DNA from: an uncultured Burkholderiales bacterium | GTDB taxonomy: Bacteria; Pseudomonadota; Gammaproteobacteria; Burkholderiales; Burkholderiaceae_C | Direction: 5' to 3' | Length of the DNA stretch: 38,229 bases | Assembly: GCA_903876885.1 (NCBI GenBank) | Contig: CAIRBP010000047.1 | Coordinates: 1 to 38,229 of the forward strand | In this document: piece by piece, positions 26,330 to 36,198 of the stretch | How the letters are laid out: every line of letters begins with the position of its first letter | How positions within the stretch are numbered: position 1 is the stretch's first letter | The notes under the pieces: generated by a model | What the model saw: only the letters and a program-made list of their open reading frames with translations | What the model was told of the DNA's origin: nothing | Databases searched by the model: none | Made by a program: the position numbers and the translations under genes

Positions 26330-27493
26330 ATGAAGATACATGAGTACCAAGGCAAGGAAATCTTGCGTAACTTTGGAGTTCCAGTTCCTCGCGGAATTCC
26401 AGCCTTCACAGTTCAAGAGGCCGTAGAGGCCGCGCAAAAACTGGGTGGACCAGTATGGGTTGTAAAAGCTCAAATTCACGCAGGCGGAAGAGGAAAGGGC
26501 GGCGGCGTTAAGTTGGCCCGCTCCATTGACGAAGTTAAGAAGTTGGCGGGTGAGATTTTGGGTATGCAGCTCATCACGCATCAAACCGGGCCGATGGGAC
26601 AAAAAGTTCGCCGTCTGTTGATTGAAGATGGTGCAGATATTAAAAAAGAGTATTACGTATCTTTGGTCACTGATCGCGCATCTCAAAAGGTCGCCTTAAT
26701 GGCCTCCTCAGAGGGCGGAATGGATATTGAGGAGGTAGCACATAGTACGCCCGAGAAAATCGTTAAAGTATTTATTGACCCCTTGCTTGGCCTAACAACA
26801 GAGCAGGCAAGCTCTGTAGCAAAAAGTATAGGCGTTCCAGCCGGCTCTTCAACTGAGCAGGCAGTAGATGTCTTTAAAAAGCTTTATGAATGTTATCAAG
26901 CTACTGACGCGTCATTAGCAGAAATCAACCCATTGATTCTTGAGGGTAACGGCGGAATTAAGGCGTTAGACGCGAAATTCAATTTTGATCCTAACGCATT
27001 GTTCCGTCACCCTGAGATCGTGGCCTATAGAGACTTAGATGAAGAAGATCCTGCAGAAATTGAGGCCTCTAAATTTGATTTAGCATACATCAGCTTGGAC
27101 GGCAACATTGGATGTTTAGTCAACGGCGCAGGTCTAGCCATGGCAACCATGGACACGATCAAGCTGTTTGGTGCCGAGCCTGCGAACTTCCTTGATGTGG
27201 GTGGTGGCGCAACACCAGAGAAAGTCACAGAAGCATTTAAGATTATGTTGAAAAACCCCAAGGTCAAGGCCATTTTGGTCAATATCTTTGGCGGAATTAT
27301 GAAATGTGACACGATTGCAAATGGCGTGATAACGGCGTGTAAGGCGGTAAATCTGAGTGTTCCGCTGGTCGTTCGCATGAAGGGCACAAACGAAGATTTG
27401 GGCAAAAAAATGTTGGCTGATTCTGGATTGCCCATCATCAGTGCCGACACGATGGCAGAAGCGGCTCAAAAGGTCGTGGCCGCATTGAACTGA
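26330..27493 (+). CDS. sucC: Succinate--CoA ligase (ADP-forming) subunit beta
   Basis: SucC with SucD makes ATP from succinyl-CoA in the TCA cycle. The 387-residue protein begins [18 protein letters not shown] and contains the ATP-grasp segment [25 protein letters not shown] and the C-terminal [17 protein letters not shown], all diagnostic. Length equals the usual 388. sucD follows after 17 nt. The 191-nt upstream region, shared with divergent argC, carries two palindromes. Confidence 0.97.
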   Translation: MKIHEYQGKEILRNFGVPVPRGIPAFTVQEAVEAAQKLGGPVWVVKAQIHAGGRGKGGGVKLARSIDEVKKLAGEILGMQLITHQTGPMGQKVRRLLIEDGADIKKEYYVSLVTDRASQKVALMASSEGGMDIEEVAHSTPEKIVKVFIDPLLGLTTEQASSVAKSIGVPAGSSTEQAVDVFKKLYECYQATDASLAEINPLILEGNGGIKALDAKFNFDPNALFRHPEIVAYRDLDEEDPAEIEASKFDLAYISLDGNIGCLVNGAGLAMATMDTIKLFGAEPANFLDVGGGATPEKVTEAFKIMLKNPKVKAILVNIFGGIMKCDTIANGVITACKAVNLSVPLVVRMKGTNEDLGKKMLADSGLPIISADTMAEAAQKVVAALN

Positions 27494-27510
27494 CCCAAAG
27501 GAAAATTAGC

Positions 27511-28404
27511 ATGTCTATTTATATTAATAAAAATACAAAAGTTATTACACAAGGTATTACGGGTAAGACGGGTCAGTTTCACACAGAGAAATGCCAAGAA
27601 TACGCGAATGGTAAGAACTGCTTTGTTGCGGGTGTAAATCCCAAGAAAGCTGGGGAGTCCATATTTAATATCCCGATCTACGCAACTGTTAAAGAAGCTG
27701 CACACCAAACAGGCGCAACAGTATCGGTTATTTATGTCCCCCCCGCCGGCGCTGCTGCTGCGATTTGGGAGGCCGTAGAGGCCGATTTGGATTTCGCAAT
27801 TTGTATCACAGAAGGCATTCCCGTTAGGGATATGCTTGAAGTGCGTAACAAAATGAAGGCCAAAGAAGCGGCAGGCGGAAAAAGAACTTTACTGCTTGGT
27901 CCAAACTGTCCAGGGCTAATTACTCCAGATGAGATCAAAATTGGCATCATGCCGGGACACATTCACCGCAAGGGACGAATCGGAGTGGTTTCTCGCTCCG
28001 GCACTCTGACCTATGAAGCTGTTGCTCAACTAACTGAAATTGGACTTGGTCAATCAAGCGCTGTAGGTATTGGGGGTGATCCAATTAACGGACTCAAACA
28101 CATTGATGTGATGAAGGCCTTTAACGATGACCCCGATACTGATGCAGTTATCATGATCGGTGAAATTGGTGGGCCCGATGAGGCTGAGGCTGCCCGTTGG
28201 TGCAAGGCAAACATGAAAAAACCTATCGTCGGTTTTATTGCCGGTGTAACTGCTCCTGCTGGTAAGCGTATGGGTCATGCTGGTGCACTTATCTCAGGTG
28301 GTGAGGACACAGCAGATGCAAAATTAAGCATCATGGAGGAATGCGGATTTAAAATTACACGTAATCCATCTGAGATGGCTAAGCTCTTGAAAGCCATGAT
28401 TTAA
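27511..28404 (+). CDS. sucD: Succinate--CoA ligase subunit alpha
   Basis: SucD binds CoA and carries the phosphohistidine intermediate. The 297-residue protein has the CoA-binding VITQGITGKTGQFH (11-24), LLLGPNCPGLITP (127-139) and the active-site histidine His256 in GKRMGHAGALISGG. AAGGAAA precedes the ATG at good spacing. It completes the sucCD operon; a long hairpin follows 8 nt after the stop. Confidence 0.97.
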   Translation: MSIYINKNTKVITQGITGKTGQFHTEKCQEYANGKNCFVAGVNPKKAGESIFNIPIYATVKEAAHQTGATVSVIYVPPAGAAAAIWEAVEADLDFAICITEGIPVRDMLEVRNKMKAKEAAGGKRTLLLGPNCPGLITPDEIKIGIMPGHIHRKGRIGVVSRSGTLTYEAVAQLTEIGLGQSSAVGIGGDPINGLKHIDVMKAFNDDPDTDAVIMIGEIGGPDEAEAARWCKANMKKPIVGFIAGVTAPAGKRMGHAGALISGGEDTADAKLSIMEECGFKITRNPSEMAKLLKAMI

Positions 28405-28412
28405 ACATGAAC

Positions 28413-28446
28413 CGCCCTAACTCCTAAATTACCAGGACTTAGGGCG
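28413..28446 (+). terminator. Long hairpin after sucD
   Basis: CGCCCTAA-C-TCCT (28413-28425) pairs with AGGA-C-TTAGGGCG (28434-28446), 12 base pairs with one C/C mismatch around an 8-nt loop. The T-run TTTTT comes only 12 nt later (28459-28463), so it is either a non-canonical terminator or a 3'-end stabilising structure for the sucCD mRNA. Confidence 0.55.
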
Positions 28447-28483
28447 CGGTCTCAAGAGTTTTTAAAATAGTTTCAATTACAAA

Positions 28484-29029
28484 ATGAATCGTCGGGCTTC
28501 ATCCAGTTATAGACACCAAAGCGGCTTCACGCTAATACAAGTCATGGCCATTTTGGGCCTCCTGGGTGTGGTGTTGACGGTGGCGACTTCTGGTTACTTA
28601 ACTCACCAGTCTAAGCACTACATTAAGGAAGCCTTATTAGAGGCTGTACAAGCAAGACAAGTTGTAACTCAAAATATCAAATCCGGCGTTCAAGATGATA
28701 AAGGTTGGTCTAAGGGTTATATCTCAAAACAGGGTGAAAACCATTCTTGGACCGTTGATATAGACCCAACGAGTGGAGCAGTGATCGTAACTGTTTGGAC
28801 TCTTATGAAGCCAGCCACATTGTTATGGGTGCCTCTTAAAGAAGGCTCTAGTAAAGAAGAAACGGTAAATCAAGCCGGACCTAAAAGTCTAAACGAAGCC
28901 GGACAAAGTTGGATTTGCCTAATTCAAGGGGACTCAATACCAGATGCAACAAGACTCATGGGTCCCTTGTCTTCGCAAGTGCCGCCCCCAGGACTCAGCC
29001 CAGATTTAGTGAGCTCAGACTGCCGTTAA
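28484..29029 (+). CDS. Type IV prepilin-like protein with N-terminal methylation motif
   Basis: The 181-residue protein starts with a short basic leader followed by G14-FTLIQVMAILGLLGVVLTVA, the class III signal cleaved by prepilin peptidase PilD, and a hydrophobic helix that would anchor or assemble the pilin. After cleavage the usual glutamate at +5 is glutamine (Gln19), which is unusual and seen mainly in some minor pilins. Two cysteines (in SWICLIQGD and near the C-terminus) could form the C-terminal disulfide loop. No other pilus or type II secretion genes are nearby. Likely a minor pilin or pseudopilin. Confidence 0.72.
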   Translation: MNRRASSSYRHQSGFTLIQVMAILGLLGVVLTVATSGYLTHQSKHYIKEALLEAVQARQVVTQNIKSGVQDDKGWSKGYISKQGENHSWTVDIDPTSGAVIVTVWTLMKPATLLWVPLKEGSSKEETVNQAGPKSLNEAGQSWICLIQGDSIPDATRLMGPLSSQVPPPGLSPDLVSSDCR

Positions 29030-29035
29030 TTACTC

Positions 29036-29063
29036 GAACAGCTCACAAAAGAGCTCTTCTTTT
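29036..29063 (+). terminator. Probable terminator after the prepilin-like gene
   Basis: GAACAGCTC (29036-29044) pairs with GAGCTCTTC (29051-29059), 8 of 9 positions, around ACAAAA and is followed by TTTT. It begins 7 nt after the prepilin stop and lies between convergent genes. Confidence 0.55.
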
Positions 29064-29070
29064 GGTTAAT

Positions 29071-29550
29071 TTAGAGTGAGGGCGCAACAAAGTGACCGGA
29101 TTTACCGCCTAATTTCTCGGCCAGGTGAATATTATCCATGCGCATACCACGGTCGACTGCTTTGCACATATCGTAAATCGTTAATAAAGCTACTTGCACA
29201 GCAGTGATCGCCTCCATCTCAACTCCTGTTGGACCTGTGGTCTCAGCCGTTGCCGTGCAAGTGATTAAAGAGAGTGCTGCGTCTGGTTGAAATGAAACAC
29301 TAACATGCGTTAGTGCAACCGGATGGCATAAAGGAATTAAATCACTCGTACGCTTTGAGCCTTGTATACCTGCAATACGAGCAATTCCAAGGACATCACC
29401 TTTTTTAGATTCGCCTTTTAAAACCATCTCAAAAGTCTCGGGATTCATCGTGATTGTCCCCTTTGCAACTGCTTTTCGGTGGGTATGGGCCTTTGCGCCC
29501 ACATCTACCATGTGAGCGTTACCTTGTGAGTCAAAGTGTGTAAAAGTCAT
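29071..29550 (-). CDS. moaC: Cyclic pyranopterin monophosphate synthase MoaC
   Basis: MoaC converts 3',8-cyclo-7,8-dihydro-GTP to cyclic pyranopterin monophosphate in molybdenum cofactor synthesis. The 159-residue protein has the conserved [25 protein letters not shown] and [12 protein letters not shown]. Length is normal. It is isolated from other molybdopterin genes in this window and divergent from the M48 protease gene, with 34 nt between the two starts. Confidence 0.97.
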   Translation of the reverse strand: MTFTHFDSQGNAHMVDVGAKAHTHRKAVAKGTITMNPETFEMVLKGESKKGDVLGIARIAGIQGSKRTSDLIPLCHPVALTHVSVSFQPDAALSLITCTATAETTGPTGVEMEAITAVQVALLTIYDMCKAVDRGMRMDNIHLAEKLGGKSGHFVAPSL

Positions 29551-29584
29551 GGTGAAAACTTAATAAAATTTAATAGGTTAATAT

Positions 29585-31189
29585 GTGAGAGAAATGAAAA
29601 AACTCAAGTTACAGATGTGGCACAAACTGCCCGTTTTCAAAAGAAATATGGCACACATTGGTGTGGGCAGTTGTCTCCTATTTTGCAGTGTAACTCTCAA
29701 TGCGCAATACGCCTCTGGTCGGCTACCAAGTTTAGGCGAGAACACGGAGATGACCCTAGGTCAAGAGCTCAAGATAGGACAATCCGTTGTTCGTGAAATT
29801 GTGCGAGATCCCGATTATGTGGATGATCCTGTCTTGGTTGAATATGTAGACAATATTTGGAGAAGTTTGCGAGAGACATCACTCAACAAGGGGTATTTAA
29901 ATCAAGAGTTGAATGATAGGTTTGCGTGGGAGGTTTTGTTAATTCGGGATAAAACGGTGAACGCATTTGCGTTACCCGGCGGGTTCATGGGTGTTCATTT
30001 GGGCTTGATCGCTGTGGTCTCCAACCGAGACGAATTAGCGTCTGTTTTGGGGCATGAGCTGAGTCATATTTCTCAAAGACACATCGCTCGAATGATGACC
30101 AAGCAAAGCCAACAAACGCCTCTTGTTTTGGGGGCTATGTTGCTAGGATTGATTGCCGCCAGCAGAAGTCCTAACGCTGCTGGGGCAATGATCATGGGTG
30201 GCCAAGCAGGCGCAATGCAAACGCAACTCAATTTTTCTAGAGATATGGAGCGCGAAGCTGACCGCGTGGGTTTCTCCGTAATGGAGCAAGCCGGGTATGA
30301 TCCCGTGGGCTTTGTCACCATGTTCCAAAAGCTTGAGCAAGCTGCAAGGCTAAACGATAACGGAGGCTTCCCCTACCTAAGAAGTCATCCGCTAACAACT
30401 GAGCGTATAGCCGACATGCAGGGGCGCATGCCTATGACGAGTCAAATGCAGGCCAAGTCCATGTCTTTGGAGCACGCAATGATCGCTGCAAGGGCTAAAG
30501 TCCTGGTCAATCCAGAACCCGATGAACAACATTTCTTTAGCGCGCAAGCAAACGTGTCTGGCTCCAACGGACTAAGCAATATTGCCTCACTTAAAAGCAA
30601 TACCCCTTTATGGTTGTCAACTCTTTACGCAGCAACACTTGCAGATGTGCATTTAAAAAACTGGACTTTGGCTGAAAAGCACTTACAAGAGATGACGCCA
30701 CTTGTAGCTAAAGATCCGGCCGCACAAAAATTACTGACCTACTTAAAAGCTGAGTTTGAAGCGGCTAAGGGAAATCCGCTCGTGGCGATATCTCTTATTC
30801 AAAATCTGCAGAAAACTCGCGCTCAAATCTTGTTACTCAGTCAATACCGCAATGCAACCCGGGTGGTGGAGCAAGCAAAGCTTGTGACCGATAGCCTTCA
30901 ACTCTGGCTGGCTCAAAACCCCAGAGATTCCCTCGCGTGGGAATTGATGTCGGCAGCGTTAATTTCCAGTGGAAACACAATTGGAGCAATACGCGCAGAC
31001 GCAGAAGCTCAAGCGGCACACTGGGACTATGCTTCAGCAGTAGACAGATTAAAGGCTGCACAAGACTTAACGCGACAAATGGCGCGCCAAAGTGGCCTTG
31101 ATGCCACAGCACAGTTTGAGGCCTCTATAGTGGATGTAAGGCTAAGGAACTTAGAGGGGGCGAGGAAGGAACAGGCGCTCGAGCGCTAA
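29585..31189 (+). CDS. bepA: M48 family metalloprotease with TPR domain, BepA/YfgC-like
   Basis: This is a periplasmic zinc protease. A signal peptide is visible (basic start, hydrophobic AHIGVGSCLLFCSVTLNA, cleavage near residue 40). The zinc motif HELSH at 157-161 is followed by the downstream Glu ligand in MEREADRVG (about 222-224). The C-terminal half (from about 320) is helical and TPR-like, as in E. coli BepA, which works on LptD/BamA outer-membrane assembly. I keep the GTG at 29585, which has AGG 7 nt upstream; ATG at 29594 is the alternative. Its last 39 nt overlap the convergent membrane protein gene. Confidence 0.88.
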   Translation: MREMKKLKLQMWHKLPVFKRNMAHIGVGSCLLFCSVTLNAQYASGRLPSLGENTEMTLGQELKIGQSVVREIVRDPDYVDDPVLVEYVDNIWRSLRETSLNKGYLNQELNDRFAWEVLLIRDKTVNAFALPGGFMGVHLGLIAVVSNRDELASVLGHELSHISQRHIARMMTKQSQQTPLVLGAMLLGLIAASRSPNAAGAMIMGGQAGAMQTQLNFSRDMEREADRVGFSVMEQAGYDPVGFVTMFQKLEQAARLNDNGGFPYLRSHPLTTERIADMQGRMPMTSQMQAKSMSLEHAMIAARAKVLVNPEPDEQHFFSAQANVSGSNGLSNIASLKSNTPLWLSTLYAATLADVHLKNWTLAEKHLQEMTPLVAKDPAAQKLLTYLKAEFEAAKGNPLVAISLIQNLQKTRAQILLLSQYRNATRVVEQAKLVTDSLQLWLAQNPRDSLAWELMSAALISSGNTIGAIRADAEAQAAHWDYASAVDRLKAAQDLTRQMARQSGLDATAQFEASIVDVRLRNLEGARKEQALER

Positions 31190-31513
31190 GTCGATTACGA
31201 TCCCCAGGCTAGAATACAAAATGGAGCCTATTAGAGCGTTACCAAATCCGATAACTTCAAATCCTTCTAGAAATGAGGAGGCCATTAAAAAAACGACTGC
31301 ATTGATGACAAAAAGAAAAAGCCCCATAGACACAAGAGTAACGGGGAGAGTCAGAATCAATAGCACAGGCCTAACTATTAAATTAAGCAAACCAATCACT
31401 AAGGAAGCAATTAAAGCAGAGCCAAATCCATTGACAATAATGCCCTGATCGAAACGAGAAAGTGCAAGAAGTGCCAAAGCACTGAGAATCCATTTTGTTA
31501 GTGTTTTTATCAT
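31151..31513 (-). CDS. Four-helix membrane protein of the phage holin 4_2 (PF04020-like) family
   Basis: The 120-residue protein is nearly all hydrophobic, with about four membrane helices and the repeated GFGSALIASLVIGLLN / GFGNALIGSILYSS pattern typical of this family. Despite the family name, members are common chromosomal genes and no phage genes are nearby. Function is unknown. Its 3' end overlaps the convergent M48 gene by 39 nt. Confidence 0.75.
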   Translation of the reverse strand: MIKTLTKWILSALALLALSRFDQGIIVNGFGSALIASLVIGLLNLIVRPVLLILTLPVTLVSMGLFLFVINAVVFLMASSFLEGFEVIGFGNALIGSILYSSLGIVIDLALERLFLPRPL

Positions 31514-31630
31514 GTGTTGATATTAGCTTAAATTTAAAAAAATTATTGCAACAAATCAAATCAACAAAATACCAAGTAAATAGAGATTTTGAGTAGATGC
31601 TGGCTATATCCGGCTATCATTCACGCAACC

Positions 31631-32050
31631 ATGAGCGTTATACATATTACAGATATTGAAGCGGCGATTAATTATTGGAGAGAGCTTTCGCCCTCCAGTG
31701 ATGGCGTTACGTTATCCAAAGAACTTAGGGATCTGGCTAAAGTTTATGCACTAATGGTTTACTTCAAAGAGGACGAAGTGGCCGTTAAAGGCTTCCCACC
31801 AAAAGCTTTTGAAGCTTGGATGGCCTGGTATGACAGTACTCCCGATACACCTTGTATTGCCATTTGCTCTACGAGCCAAGGGGACCCAATTTGCAAAGGG
31901 TGTGGGCGTACGTTTGAAGAGGTGCAACTTTGGACTGAGATGCCAGCACCTAATAAGAGAATGGTTTGGAAGAGAATTACGCAAGAGGGCTCAGCGTGGC
32001 GCTTCAATCGCTACTCTGAAAGAGCTAGCGAATCTCGTACAAAACCCTAA
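31631..32050 (+). CDS. DUF3717-DUF1289 protein with a four-cysteine motif
   Basis: The 139-residue protein has an N-terminal segment ITDIEAAINYWRE (about 6-18) like DUF3717, and a C-terminal DUF1289 segment DTPCIAICS...ICKGCGRTFEEVQLW with Cys75, Cys79, Cys88 and Cys91, which could bind a metal or Fe-S cluster. I start at ATG 31631; the longer in-frame TTG start (31589) adds 14 residues without family likeness. Function is unknown. It is followed by the convergent purB. Confidence 0.78.
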   Translation: MSVIHITDIEAAINYWRELSPSSDGVTLSKELRDLAKVYALMVYFKEDEVAVKGFPPKAFEAWMAWYDSTPDTPCIAICSTSQGDPICKGCGRTFEEVQLWTEMPAPNKRMVWKRITQEGSAWRFNRYSERASESRTKP

Positions 32051-32110
32051 GCATTTAGCATCAGTGACTTATTTACTGAGAACATAGTCTAGTTAAAGCA
32101 ACTAAACTAA

Positions 32111-33556
<1,446 letters not shown>

Positions 33557-33622
33557 TCAGCTTGTTGTTTTCTCGCAAGACGAAGGGACTAAAATACATA
33601 TAGTACTTTAGAACGATAAAAG

Positions 33623-34234
33623 ATGAAACTCATTGGAACGACAGCAAGTCCTTACGTGCGCAAAGTGCGTATTGTGATGGCTGAGAAAAAACTTGATTAT
33701 GAATTTGTGGTGGATGATGTGTGGTCAGCAAGTACATCCATTCAGTCCTCTAATCCATTGGGTAAAGTGCCATGTTTGGTGATGGAGGGCGGCGAAGCTT
33801 TATTTGATTCTCGCGTCATTGTTGAGTACTTGGATACGTTGTCTCCCGTGGGTAAGCTCATTCCCCCATCTGGTCGTGAGCGAGCAGAAGTAAAGACGTG
33901 GGAAGCTTTATCAGATGGTTTACTGGATTCAAGCATTTTGGCTAGACTTGAAGAGCACTGGGCGGGGCGTACTGACGCCGAACGATCAAAGGCGTGGATT
34001 GAGCGTCAAATGCATAAAGTCAGTGCATGTTTAGAGTCCTTTAGTAAAGCACTCAGTGATAAACCCTTTTGTGTTGGCAACCATTTAAGTTTGGCTGATA
34101 TTGCTGTAGGTTGCTCTTTGGGGTATCTGGACTTTAGATTTCCACAGATTAATTGGAGGGATAGTCATCCTAACCTGGCCCCTTATTTTGAAAAACTTAT
34201 GCTAAGGCCAAGTTTTATAGATACGACGCCCTAG
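33623..34234 (+). CDS. Glutathione S-transferase family protein
   Basis: The 203-residue protein has a thioredoxin-like N-terminal domain, MKLIGTTASPYVRKVRIVM, with the glutathione-contact segment NPLGKVPCLV and the DSRVIVEYLD motif (about residues 35-70), then an all-helical C-terminal domain with LADIAVGCSLGYLDFR. Such proteins conjugate glutathione or reduce substrates in the cytoplasm; the real substrate is unknown. It converges with the NTF2-like gene. Confidence 0.92.
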   Translation: MKLIGTTASPYVRKVRIVMAEKKLDYEFVVDDVWSASTSIQSSNPLGKVPCLVMEGGEALFDSRVIVEYLDTLSPVGKLIPPSGRERAEVKTWEALSDGLLDSSILARLEEHWAGRTDAERSKAWIERQMHKVSACLESFSKALSDKPFCVGNHLSLADIAVGCSLGYLDFRFPQINWRDSHPNLAPYFEKLMLRPSFIDTTP

Positions 34235-34293
34235 AGTCGCGTAAAACTTCTTGTAAATTTTTGACGCGTGAGTTTAGCTACTTGCCTTCAGGC

Positions 34294-34755
34294 TTAAGTA
34301 TTTTTTGGGGTAGCCAATCGTTTTTTAATCCAACGAAAAAACATCCCGATACCCGGAATTTTTTCATAAATTTCTTCTGCGGGATCCCAGTAATCTCGGT
34401 GAGAGCTGATTTTGTAGAAACCCTGCTGATCAATTTCTAAAAGCAGGTGAGTGCTGCCTTTTACGGTAAAAGTAGTTTGAGGTGATGACTTGAGAGAAAA
34501 CAAAAAATCCCAACACATAAATGCTTGTTTGTGATCAAATAATTGATGGGTCACGACAAATCTTGGATTATCCAGAGTTTTAAACATGTGATCAAAAATG
34601 CTCTGTATTTCATCAATGCCTTTAACTTCGTTGAACGGATCTTTAAAAACAGCGTTTTCTGTGTAAAAGAGATTTAGACGTTCAAGGTCGCTGAGTTTTA
34701 AGGTCTCAAAATATCGATTAAGATTTTGGGCGAAAGGCTCAACGGGTGGATGCAT
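34294..34755 (-). CDS. NTF2-like (SnoaL-type) protein
   Basis: The 153-residue protein has the NTF2-fold pattern FETLKLSDLERLNLFYTENAVFKDPFNEVKG followed by a conserved C-terminal WDPAEEIYEKIPGIG-like stretch. (The first segment is quoted in parts: FETLKLSDLERLN, then FYTENAVFKDP.) Such proteins are small-molecule pocket proteins; many have unknown roles. It follows the short-chain dehydrogenase by 3 nt and is thus surely cotranscribed with it, as the last gene of the minus-strand lipid-related cluster. Confidence 0.78.
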   Translation of the reverse strand: MHPPVEPFAQNLNRYFETLKLSDLERLNLFYTENAVFKDPFNEVKGIDEIQSIFDHMFKTLDNPRFVVTHQLFDHKQAFMCWDFLFSLKSSPQTTFTVKGSTHLLLEIDQQGFYKISSHRDYWDPAEEIYEKIPGIGMFFRWIKKRLATPKNT

Positions 34756-34758
34756 TAG

Positions 34759-35523
34759 TTACAAGCCTGTTAATTTACCAATTAATGTGAAATAAATACT
34801 ATAGGGAAGTAACCTTAATAGTTTTAAAAAACGAGAAAATCTTTTTGGGAAATGAATTTCAAATTCTCCTTTTCTATAGCCATCAACAATCTCGCGAGCT
34901 GCTTGCTCTGGCGTGAGAAGTGCCGGCATATGGAATGTATTTTGTGCTGTTAAGGGAGTTTGAACAAAACCCGGATTGATAACGCTTACTCCGATGCCTA
35001 AGGGGTGTAGGTCTAAATACAGAACTTCTGCCAGATGAATTAATGCAGCCTTGGTTGGGCCATAGGCCAAACTCTTAGGTAAACCAGAATATCCAGCCAC
35101 ACTAGATACAACGCTGAAATGCCCTTTGCCACAGCTTGTCATTTTCGGCAGGCACGCATCTAATAAATTTAAAACGCCTAAGTAATTGATATCAAAATGT
35201 TTGCGGGCATCCTCTAAATCAAAGTCTTGAGCTCGCATGGCAGTGTAATGGCCGGCGCAGTAAACGATTAGATCAATATGTTCATGGACAGTTAATTGAT
35301 CAAAGGCAAGCGCAAGTGCCCCAGGCTGCGTGACATCTAATGCAATTGCAAAAGCGTTGGGACGATTTGCAACAAATGCATTTAAAGATTGCTGATTTCT
35401 GGCTGAAACACAAACTCTTGCACCCAAGGTGTCTAATAGATCGGCTAGAGCGTGACCAATGCCGCTGGACGCGCCAACAATCCATACACGCTTACCTCGC
35501 CAGTCTTTGATAGGGGGATTCAT
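34759..35523 (-). CDS. Short-chain dehydrogenase/reductase (SDR)
   Basis: The classical SDR layout is present: the NAD(P)-binding GASSGIG loop at about residues 18-24, the NYLG segment, catalytic Ser about 141, and the YGPTK motif with Tyr155 and Lys159. The numbering counts a TTG codon directly before the ATG at 35523; the ATG gives 254 residues, and AAGGA lies 13 nt upstream. A hydrophobic C-terminal end suggests membrane association. The substrate is unknown; its place after the CFA-like and DUF3833 genes points to lipid or fatty acyl chemistry. Confidence 0.88.
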   Translation of the reverse strand: MNPPIKDWRGKRVWIVGASSGIGHALADLLDTLGARVCVSARNQQSLNAFVANRPNAFAIALDVTQPGALALAFDQLTVHEHIDLIVYCAGHYTAMRAQDFDLEDARKHFDINYLGVLNLLDACLPKMTSCGKGHFSVVSSVAGYSGLPKSLAYGPTKAALIHLAEVLYLDLHPLGIGVSVINPGFVQTPLTAQNTFHMPALLTPEQAAREIVDGYRKGEFEIHFPKRFSRFLKLLRLLPYSIYFTLIGKLTGL

Positions 35524-35620
35524 CAAAAGATTTAAATCCTTCTAATAGTTAGAGCTTTAGCAATTGAGGTAAAAATTAAAGCTTAGAAAAATAGGTCAGG
35601 GCACAAAATGCAAAACGAAC

Positions 35621-36178
35621 TCAGCTGATGCGTTTTGTAAATGAGAGCGTAACTTCCCCAAGACGTACGTCAAACTTGGACATACTTGCTTTATTTAGCA
35701 TTATGCGTTCATTCATAAGAAACATCCAATCGTCGAACTGGACATTCCAAACGCTGTCTCCAACAGGTAAAGCAAGCGTATAGCTCCAATGAAAGGTATT
35801 ACCCCTACACTCACCAGAGGCCACTCCAATGACATCACCTGCGACGCCCGAATAATTGTTGTTTCCCAGGTGAGTCAGTTTCCAAATACGCTTTTGTTTG
35901 GTTCCATCGGAGTAAGTGAAATCCTCGTCTAGCGTTCCCGTCTCGCCATCCCACGAACAATTCATAACAACTGTAAAGCGTTTAACTACGCGACCAGATC
36001 GGTCTGTAAAAATACCCCATGCATCAACGACGCCGTTAAAATATTTTTTGAGATCAAGTGTAGGCGTCTGATTGGTGTACTCATCTACGCTTGGCGAAGC
36101 GCAACCACTAAGTGCTAACAAAGATGCGGACGAAGTAACCCCCAGCCCAGTGTGAATTAAGCGTCTACGGTTGAACAT
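35621..36178 (-). CDS. DUF3833 family lipoprotein
   Basis: The 185-residue protein has an N-terminal NRRR, a hydrophobic core and a lipobox LALSGC, so Cys26 or so should be lipid-modified and the protein tethered to a membrane facing the periplasm. The mature part includes LKKYFNGVVDAWGIFTDRSG and DEDFTYSDGTKQKR, matching my recollection of DUF3833. I choose ATG 36178: AGGGA lies about 8 nt upstream. An upstream GTG (36199) would add 7 residues. It begins 20 nt after the CFA-like gene. Confidence 0.85.
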   Translation of the reverse strand: MFNRRRLIHTGLGVTSSASLLALSGCASPSVDEYTNQTPTLDLKKYFNGVVDAWGIFTDRSGRVVKRFTVVMNCSWDGETGTLDEDFTYSDGTKQKRIWKLTHLGNNNYSGVAGDVIGVASGECRGNTFHWSYTLALPVGDSVWNVQFDDWMFLMNERIMLNKASMSKFDVRLGEVTLSFTKRIS

Positions 36179-36198
36179 AATGCATTCCCTTTTAATCA

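Noticed and set aside
31151-31513. Prophage remnant suggested by the 'phage holin' family name
   Set aside because: The family is common on chromosomes and no other phage-like gene, integrase or att site is nearby.
34280-34306. Hairpin with TTTTTT after the GST gene
   Set aside because: The stem is short and bulged and lies inside the end of the NTF2-like gene; evidence is too thin for a terminator call.
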